Source of the DNA: Omnitrophica WOR_2 bacterium RIFCSPLOWO2_12_FULL_51_24
Lineage (GTDB): Bacteria > Omnitrophota > Gorgyraeia > Pluralincolimonadales > Pluralincolimonadaceae
DNA: 8,659 nt
Reading direction: 5' to 3'
NCBI GenBank assembly: GCA_001805885.1
Contig: MHHC01000064.1
Coordinates: 1 to 8,659, forward strand
The notes below the pieces were generated by a model that saw only the letters and a list, made by a program, of their open reading frames with translations, made no database searches and had not been told where the DNA came from. The position numbers and the translations under genes were made by a program. Shown here piece by piece: positions 5,525 to 8,659 of the stretch. Positions within the stretch are counted from its first letter, which is position 1. The number at the start of each line of letters is the position of its first letter.

Positions 5525-6786
5525 AAAAGGCACCGGACCAGCCCGGAGTTTACATCTTCAAGGACGGGGACGGTAAGGTATTATACGTCGGCAAAGCGTC
5601 ATCGCTGCGCAACAGGGTCCGCTCGTATTTCCAGCGTTCGAGCGACCAATCGCCGCGCATTTCGGCGATGATCCCGAGAATTCGGGATATCGATTGGATC
5701 ACGACAGCGACCGAGGTCGAAGCGCTCCTCTACGAGTCTAACCTCATAAAAGAACACCAGCCGAAGTACAATGTCGACCTGCGCGACAGCAAGACATATC
5801 CTCTCATAAAAATAACAATGTCCGAAGATTTTCCGCGCGTCATGGTCGCACGCGGAAGAAAGAGCGACGGCGCGCTCTATTTCGGGCCGTATACCGATGC
5901 TGCGCTTTTACGTCAAGCAGTTAAGGTGATACGCAAGATTTTCACCTTCCGTACCTGCGCCTCCCTGCCCAGGAAGGCATGCGTATATGACGACCTCGGG
6001 CTTTGCTCGGCGCCGTGTGAAGGCAAGGCCTCAAGGGGGGATTACGCGGAGAGGATAAAGGAGATCATACTTTTTATCGAGGGCAGGAAGGGTGAGCTGA
6101 TAAAGGGATTGACCGGGAAGATGAAGGAGCTCTCCGGCGAAAGGCGATTCGAGGAAGCTGCCGAAGTCCGCAACCAGATAGAGGCGCTGAGCACCGCGGT
6201 CTACGGGAAGAGATCCGTCGGCGCGGCGGGGCTGAGCGAATTGGCCGAAGTCCTGGGCCTGAAAAAAACACCGGCACGCATCGAGGCGTTCGACATCTCG
6301 AACATCAAGGGAGAGGAAGCCTGCGGTTCGATGGTGACGTTCAGGGACGGCAGGCCCGAGAAGTCTAAATACAGGATGTTCAGGATAAGAGAGATAAAGG
6401 GCCAGGACGATTACGCGATGATGCGCGAGATAGTAAGACGCCGGTACATGGGGTCGCTTAAGGATAAGCTTCCGACCCCTAACCTTATAATCATAGACGG
6501 GGGAAGGGGCCACCTCTCGGCCGCGGCGCATGAAATAAGGTCGGCAGGCCTCAAGGACGTCCCGATCATCGGTATTGCAAAAGTCTTCGAACATATATAT
6601 ACTTTAGACAGGACCTTGCCGATCGCGTTACCGCCCTCATCCAAGGCGCTGCAATTGATCCAGCGGATACGTGATGAGTCGCACAGGTTCGCTATAAGGT
6701 ACCATCACATATTAAGGCGAAAGGCGCTGGTCGGTGAAAAAAGAACGAAGAAAAGAAAAACGCGCAAAAACACATCCTCTCTTTGA
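5503..6786 (+). CDS. uvrC: UvrC excinuclease subunit, short form without C-terminal HhH domain
   Basis: A 427-residue protein, against about 590-610 for standard UvrC. Domains in order: GIY-YIG nuclease (GVYIF 15-19, LYVGKA 27-32, EVEALLYESNLIK 71-83) for the 3' incision; a four-cysteine segment (C152, C160, C168, C172) matching the cysteines known to bind a 4Fe-4S cluster in E. coli UvrC; a UVR motif around 205-230 for UvrB contact; and the RNase H-like 5' nuclease with DISN (D264), IDGG (D332) and DESHRF (H394), so all three catalytic positions are kept. The protein then runs into a very basic tail (residues 411-427, rich in K and R) and stops where the linker to the tandem helix-hairpin-helix DNA-binding domain would begin. 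It overlaps murJ by 22 bases and ogt by 53. Catalysis looks intact, while DNA binding is probably altered. Confidence 0.93.
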   Translation: MDIKEKLKKAPDQPGVYIFKDGDGKVLYVGKASSLRNRVRSYFQRSSDQSPRISAMIPRIRDIDWITTATEVEALLYESNLIKEHQPKYNVDLRDSKTYPLIKITMSEDFPRVMVARGRKSDGALYFGPYTDAALLRQAVKVIRKIFTFRTCASLPRKACVYDDLGLCSAPCEGKASRGDYAERIKEIILFIEGRKGELIKGLTGKMKELSGERRFEEAAEVRNQIEALSTAVYGKRSVGAAGLSELAEVLGLKKTPARIEAFDISNIKGEEACGSMVTFRDGRPEKSKYRMFRIREIKGQDDYAMMREIVRRRYMGSLKDKLPTPNLIIIDGGRGHLSAAAHEIRSAGLKDVPIIGIAKVFEHIYTLDRTLPIALPPSSKALQLIQRIRDESHRFAIRYHHILRRKALVGEKRTKKRKTRKNTSSL

Positions 6787-7042
6787 CGGCTGCACTGCCT
6801 TCGAGATAAGCGTCTACAAATGCATCATGAAAATACCCTCAGGCGAAACCCGTTCGTATGCCTGGGTAGCCGGGCGGATCGGAAAGCCCAAAGCCACCCG
6901 CGCCGTCGCGCAGGCGCTCCATCGCAACCCCTGGCCGCTCATCATCCCATGCCATCGCGTCGTATCCTCGGACGGAAAGCTCGGCGGATACGCCTATGGT
7001 GTAGAACTTAAGCGATTGCTTTTATTATTGGAAAAGAAGTAA
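6734..7042 (+). CDS. ogt: Small Ogt/MGMT-type O6-alkylguanine-DNA alkyltransferase
   Basis: A protein of 102 residues consisting of the DNA-binding and active-site domain only: FEISVYKCIMKIPSGETRSY (23-42), a helix-turn-helix with the finger arginine in KATRAVAQAL (R56), and IPCHRVV with the acceptor cysteine at C73, ending GKLGGYAYGVELKRLLLLLE. Ogt/MGMT moves alkyl groups from O6-guanine to this cysteine. The presence of Cys separates it from alkyltransferase-like proteins, which have another residue there. The N-terminal RNase H-like domain of full-length Ogt/Ada is missing. The start is GTG at 6734, because an in-frame stop at 6713-6715 and the lack of other starts before M32 leave no real choice; AAAGG is about 9 bases upstream. 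It overlaps uvrC by 53 bases, so the lysine/arginine-rich ends of both proteins share DNA in different frames. Confidence 0.85.
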   Translation: MKKERRKEKRAKTHPLFDGCTAFEISVYKCIMKIPSGETRSYAWVAGRIGKPKATRAVAQALHRNPWPLIIPCHRVVSSDGKLGGYAYGVELKRLLLLLEKK

Positions 7043-7043
7043 A

Positions 7044-7060
7044 GCAGGCTGTTATCCTGC
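7044..7060 (+). terminator. Weak hairpin just after ogt
   Basis: GCAGG (7044-7048) pairs with CCTGC (7056-7060) over a 7-base loop, 2 bases after the ogt stop. No T run follows at once; the nearest is TTGTTTT ten bases on. It may end the murJ-uvrC-ogt transcript, but the stem is short. Confidence 0.3.
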
Positions 7061-7062
7061 CA

Positions 7063-7088
7063 TTTACCCTTGTTTTATGACCCCTAAA
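7063..7088 (+). repeat. Left copy of 26-bp direct repeat flanking the toxin-antitoxin cassette
   Basis: The 26 bases match 8431-8456 at 25 positions (the one difference is T at 7085 for C at 8453); the first 22 are identical and begin TTTACCCTTGTTTTATGA. The right copy contains the -35 box and most of the spacer of the prfB promoter. The left copy therefore looks like a duplicated piece of that promoter, now without a -10 at a usable distance (the nearest TATAAT, 7099-7104, is 23 bases away). Confidence 0.85.
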
Positions 7089-7113
7089 TATTTTTATCTA
7101 TAATCAGCTCATA

Positions 7114-7155
7114 TTTGTAATATATATATTACAAAATATTACTTGACATTACAAA
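7114..7155 (+). promoter_or_regulatory. Operator: 22-bp palindrome plus helically phased half-sites
   Basis: Positions 7114-7135 form a perfect 22-bp palindrome (TTTGTAAT, an AT centre, ATTACAAA). The half-site ATTAC recurs at 7128, 7138 and 7148, exactly 10 bases apart, and the last again extends to ATTACAAA (7148-7155). The sites run over the -35 box (7143-7148) and into the spacer. Ribbon-helix-helix dimers commonly bind such arrays side by side on one face of the helix, so this is most likely the autoregulatory operator of the antitoxin gene that follows. Confidence 0.75.
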
Positions 7156-7171
7156 TTTGATAATGTATACT
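7143..7171 (+). promoter_or_regulatory. Sigma70-type promoter of the toxin-antitoxin operon
   Basis: TTGACA (7143-7148), a 17-base spacer, and TATACT (7166-7171). It is close to consensus and embedded in the half-site array, as expected for a strong but self-repressed promoter. Confidence 0.82.
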
Positions 7172-7192
7172 TTACCTAAAAAGGAGGCTAAC

Positions 7193-7435
7193 ATGAAGGA
7201 CATAAAGGAAATCAAGGAAATAATGTCTTTTAGATTAGACAAAAACAGAATAAAGGCACTAGCTCAAATTCATCAAGCAACAAAGATACCCATGACTGAA
7301 CTGTTGAAACAGGGGATAGACAGGGTTATTGAGACTTACCATATTTATATTCCCGATGCAGAGTTCAGGAAGCAATTAAATATCGTTGTTCAGGACAGCG
7401 ATGAATATTTAAGGAGGCTTGCAAATGAAGATTAG
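7193..7435 (+). CDS. Ribbon-helix-helix (CopG/MetJ-like) antitoxin
   Basis: An 80-residue protein. The segment IMSFRLDKNRIKALAQIHQA followed by TKIPMTELLKQGIDRVIETY has the ribbon-helix-helix form: a short strand with alternating residues (MSFRL), helix one, a turn at TKIP, and helix two. This fold binds DNA as a dimer. The C-terminal part from about residue 55 (DAEFRKQLNIVVQDSDEYLRR) is helical and acidic and would be the toxin-binding piece. The start at 7193 is set by AAGGAGG at 7181-7187; the reading frame can be extended to 7157, but that start would lie upstream of the -10 box. It overlaps the toxin gene by 11 bases, and the toxin has its own AAGGAGG inside this gene. By analogy with type II systems it neutralises the toxin and represses the promoter upstream. 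The family call is from pattern only; the exact antitoxin group is not recognised. Confidence 0.78.
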   Translation: MKDIKEIKEIMSFRLDKNRIKALAQIHQATKIPMTELLKQGIDRVIETYHIYIPDAEFRKQLNIVVQDSDEYLRRLANED

Positions 7436-7847
7436 ATACCTAACCTATAACGAAGTTCTGGATATATATCGCGAACAAATAAATAAGTTTGGGGGATTCG
7501 GAGCCATTAGGGATAACAATGCTTTATTGTCGGTTATCGTAAACCCTCAGCGAGAATTTGCGGGGAGAGATCTATATCCGACTATTGCTTCAAAGTCAGC
7601 GATTCTCGTTTATAGCATGATCAAAAATCACCCTTTTAAAGACGGGAACAAGAGAGCTGCTTTTGTCTGCGGAAGAGTATTTTTGAGGCTAAACGGTTAT
7701 GACGTTGAGTCGCTCGAAAAATATAACGGCTTGATTCTCAAAATAGCCAAAAGCGAAGCGACGCAAGAGGATGTGTTTGATTGGTTTGAGATTTCTATCG
7801 ATACTCTTGCTAACCTGGAATCCAAAGTAAAGGAGAAGAAGAGATGA
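7425..7847 (+). CDS. doc: Doc-type Fic-domain toxin
   Basis: A 140-residue protein of the death-on-curing group. The Fic/Doc core motif is HPFKDGNKR at residues 69-77, followed by AAFVCGRVFLRLNGYDV, which matches the family's helix and NG turn; the N-terminal LTYNEVLDIYREQI and GAIRDNNALLSVI are also usual for this group. Phage P1 Doc phosphorylates elongation factor Tu and stops translation. The NKR ending of the motif, in place of the GNGR of AMP-transferring Fic enzymes, fits the kinase-type Doc, though activity here is inferred. The start is ATG at 7425 with AAGGAGG (7411-7417) seven bases upstream; the TTG two codons earlier is less likely. It overlaps the antitoxin by 11 bases and the next gene by 4 (ATGA), so all three are translationally coupled. 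P1 Doc pairs with Phd; here the partner looks like a ribbon-helix-helix protein. Confidence 0.88.
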   Translation: MKIRYLTYNEVLDIYREQINKFGGFGAIRDNNALLSVIVNPQREFAGRDLYPTIASKSAILVYSMIKNHPFKDGNKRAAFVCGRVFLRLNGYDVESLEKYNGLILKIAKSEATQEDVFDWFEISIDTLANLESKVKEKKR

Positions 7848-8281
7848 TATTAAAAAATTTGTTTTTGTGTGAAGCGGTTAGCCCAAATCCTGATAACACA
7901 TTTTCTGTTCTAAGAGGGGGGATCAATATATTTAATATTTCAATACCTCAAGGCAAGGATCCTTCACAATTGCCGCCTATTAAGATGGGTCTTGTAGCGA
8001 CAGTTGAACTTGAAATAACGGAGATGGGGAGATTGCATAATCTAGAAGTTACCCTGATGGACGGTGATGGGCATAGAGTGATTCCCGAGTTGAGGTTAAA
8101 TTTTCAACCGCCGACCAGTCAGCGAAAAGGGTACCATAATATAATTATCGATTTATTCACACCCTTTAAAACTCCTGGAGAGTATTGTTTCTATATAAAT
8201 GTTGATGGGCACGAACTTGGTTCAATTCCTTTTAATGTTATTCACCATCAGGTGCCAGGACCAGGGGGAAATAATACTTAA
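7844..8281 (+). CDS. Unrecognised 145-residue protein coupled to the Doc toxin (DUF6941-like?)
   Basis: I do not recognise a function. It opens MILKNLFLCEAVSPNPDNTF, then SVLRGGINIFNI, and has alternating strands (VATVELEITEM, LHNLEVTLMDGDGHRVI, YCFYINVDGHELGSIPFNVI), suggesting a compact all-beta fold. The opening strand with CEAVS, the central ME/DxDG turn and the closing GEYxFxIxVDG strand remind me of small bacterial proteins grouped as DUF6941; this is from memory and untested. There is no signal peptide or membrane segment, so it is probably cytoplasmic. The tail HHQVPGPGGNNT looks disordered. It starts in the toxin's stop (ATGA) with AGGAG at 7831-7835, so it is made from the toxin-antitoxin message. 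It shares the low GC of the two genes before it. It might be a third component of the module or passive cargo. Confidence 0.75.
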   Translation: MILKNLFLCEAVSPNPDNTFSVLRGGINIFNISIPQGKDPSQLPPIKMGLVATVELEITEMGRLHNLEVTLMDGDGHRVIPELRLNFQPPTSQRKGYHNIIIDLFTPFKTPGEYCFYINVDGHELGSIPFNVIHHQVPGPGGNNT

Positions 8282-8309
8282 TTCTGAATTCCCGCTTTAC
8301 CCGCCATTT

Positions 8310-8430
8310 ATCCCTGAATTTGCTTTAGCAATTCAGGGATACCCCGCCAAGCAGCTTAAACCCCGTTGGGTTTAAGCTGGCGGCCCCTCGGGGCAAATTT
8401 TGCTAGCCCGAAGCGCATGCAAAATTTGGG
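8310..8430. repeat. Dispersed multi-hairpin repeat, copy B
   Basis: The element begins with a hairpin ATCCCTGAATT (8310-8320)/AATTCAGGGAT (8330-8340), then CCGCC (8344-8348)/GGCGG (8379-8383) enclosing AGCTTAAACCC (8353-8363)/GGGTTTAAGCT (8368-8378). Next come GCCCC-TC-GGGGC (8383-8394) and CAAATTTTGC (8394-8403)/GCAAAATTTG (8419-8428). It corresponds feature by feature to 668-810 with changed but still paired stems. It ends 8 bases before the -35 box of the prfB promoter. The stretch 8282-8309 before it shows nothing I can name. Confidence 0.85.
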
Positions 8431-8456
8431 TTTACCCTTGTTTTATGACCCCCAAA
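8431..8456 (+). repeat. Right copy of 26-bp direct repeat, inside the prfB promoter
   Basis: It matches 7063-7088 at 25 of 26 positions and includes the -35 hexamer TTGTTT and 13 bases of the spacer of the prfB promoter. Because it is part of a working promoter, this copy is the likelier original and the left one the duplicate. Confidence 0.85.
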
Positions 8457-8466
8457 CTGGTATAAT
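8438..8466 (+). promoter_or_regulatory. Promoter of prfB with extended -10
   Basis: TTGTTT (8438-8443), 17-base spacer, TATAAT (8461-8466), with TG at 8458-8459 giving an extended -10. The expected start of transcription is near 8473, about 27 bases before the prfB ATG. Confidence 0.8.
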
Positions 8467-8499
8467 TTTAATCCTGTAAATGCCTTACGGAGGAGAATC

Positions 8500-8659
8500 A
8501 TGCTTGAGGACCTTAAGAAGAGATTAAAGCAAGCGCAAGAGACCTTGGCTAACCTGCGGAGGTATCTTTGACCTCGATACCGCCGGGAAGGATATAAGCG
8601 CATTCGAGGGCCGGATGTCAGAACCCGGCTTCTGGGACGACCAGCAGAAGGCGAATAAG
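8500..8659 (+). CDS. prfB: Peptide chain release factor 2 with +1 programmed frameshift (3' partial)
   Basis: The gene starts at ATG 8500 with GGAGGAG at 8489-8495. The first frame reads MLEDLKKRLKQAQETLANLR and RYL and meets TGA at 8569-8571. In the +1 frame, from GAC at 8570, it continues DLDTAGKDISAFEGRMSEPG then FWDDQQKANK to the end of the window. That is the usual RF2 N-terminal coiled-coil with the ExxMSxPxFWxD motif, 30 codons with no stop. RF2 reads UAA and UGA; when it is scarce, the ribosome pauses at its own UGA and shifts, so the gene regulates itself. The GGQ and SPF anticodon parts lie beyond the window. A simple ORF finder splits this gene or misses its start. Confidence 0.95.
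8558..8572 (+). promoter_or_regulatory. RF2 programmed +1 frameshift site
   Basis: A Shine-Dalgarno-like GGAGG (8558-8562), three bases (TAT), then CTT-TGA-C (8566-8572). The spacing and the CUU-UGA-C core are those of the E. coli prfB site; the peptide before the stop, LRRYL, parallels LRGYL there. Confidence 0.95.

Larger units (their letters stand above)
7063..8456 (+). mobile_element. Putative inserted accessory cassette bounded by 26-bp direct repeats
   Basis: This interval holds a self-contained unit: operator and promoter, antitoxin, toxin, a third coupled gene and a hairpin repeat, between direct repeats at 7063-7088 and 8431-8456. Its genes are AT-richer than the surroundings (hand counts of single 60-base lines give 21 G/C at 7441-7500 and 23 at 8101-8160, against 34 at 6481-6540). 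No integrase, transposase or terminal transposon repeat is present, so any movement would depend on enzymes elsewhere or on homologous recombination between the repeats. The boundaries are inferred. Confidence 0.4.

Noticed and set aside
6031..6594. Minus-strand ORF of 187 residues inside uvrC
   Set aside because: It is a shadow of a high-GC gene. The plus strand encodes all UvrC catalytic motifs here, and the shadow product has no recognisable features.
6736..6744. A-rich slippery run that might fuse UvrC to Ogt by frameshifting
   Set aside because: Ogt is in the +1 frame relative to uvrC, whereas A-AAA-AAG sites promote -1 shifts, and the run is out of register with uvrC codons. Ogt has its own GTG start.
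7070..7104. Promoter in the left direct repeat (TTGTTT with TATAAT at 7099)
   Set aside because: The spacer is 23 bases, too long for a sigma70 promoter. The close-to-consensus promoter at 7143-7171 serves the operon.
8310..8430. Repeat copy B as an integron attC site following a gene cassette
   Set aside because: The position after a cassette gene fits, but paired RYYYAAC and GTTRRRY core sites are absent at the ends. A lone GTTGGGT inside a loop is chance.

Overview
The window looks like a chromosomal segment of a Gram-negative bacterium. It carries an outer-membrane assembly gene (BamD-like) and an LPS-assembly lipoprotein gene (lptE), a Lipid II flippase (murJ), and a release factor 2 gene with the classic +1 programmed frameshift. 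Most of it is roughly 50-57% GC. The gene set and the style of the BamD-like protein remind me of Candidatus Omnitrophota metagenome genomes, but that placement is an impression from protein style and no search was run.

Layout. (1) At 2-661 lies the 3' end of a ComEC-type competence gene (metallo-beta-lactamase domain). It runs into a repeat-rich region (621-810) that holds several long inverted repeats and a terminator-like hairpin. (2) A strong sigma70-type promoter (822-850) starts a tight co-directional run: a PilZ-domain protein, a BamD-like TPR protein, lptE and holA. The last three overlap by a few bases. (3) rpsT (ribosomal protein S20) is on the minus strand. It overlaps holA tail to tail by 27 bp. 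Its UUG start is set by a promoter whose -35 box lies on the murJ start codon. (4) murJ, uvrC and a small Ogt-type alkyltransferase gene overlap in series. UvrC is short and lacks the usual C-terminal helix-hairpin-helix part. (5) From about 7085 to 8430 there is an AT-richer cassette. It has an operator-rich promoter, a ribbon-helix-helix antitoxin, a Doc/Fic-type toxin and an unrecognised 145-residue protein, all overlapping, followed by a second copy of the hairpin repeat. The cassette is bracketed by near-perfect 26-bp direct repeats. (6) The window ends inside prfB, whose reading frame passes through an in-frame UGA at a CUU-UGA-C shift site.

Working together: the 873-3685 run mixes a possible c-di-GMP receptor, envelope assembly and replication (delta clamp-loader subunit). 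murJ serves peptidoglycan synthesis, and uvrC with ogt pairs two DNA-repair activities. The 7.1-8.4 kb cassette is probably accessory DNA inserted into the short gap between ogt and the prfB promoter.

The most unusual signals are the two copies of a folded, covarying repeat (one with its terminal hairpin inverted), the direct repeats around the toxin-antitoxin cassette, the helically phased operator, and the third gene translationally coupled to the toxin. Every ORF of more than about 60 residues not listed below is judged a shadow of a listed gene or of the palindromic repeats.
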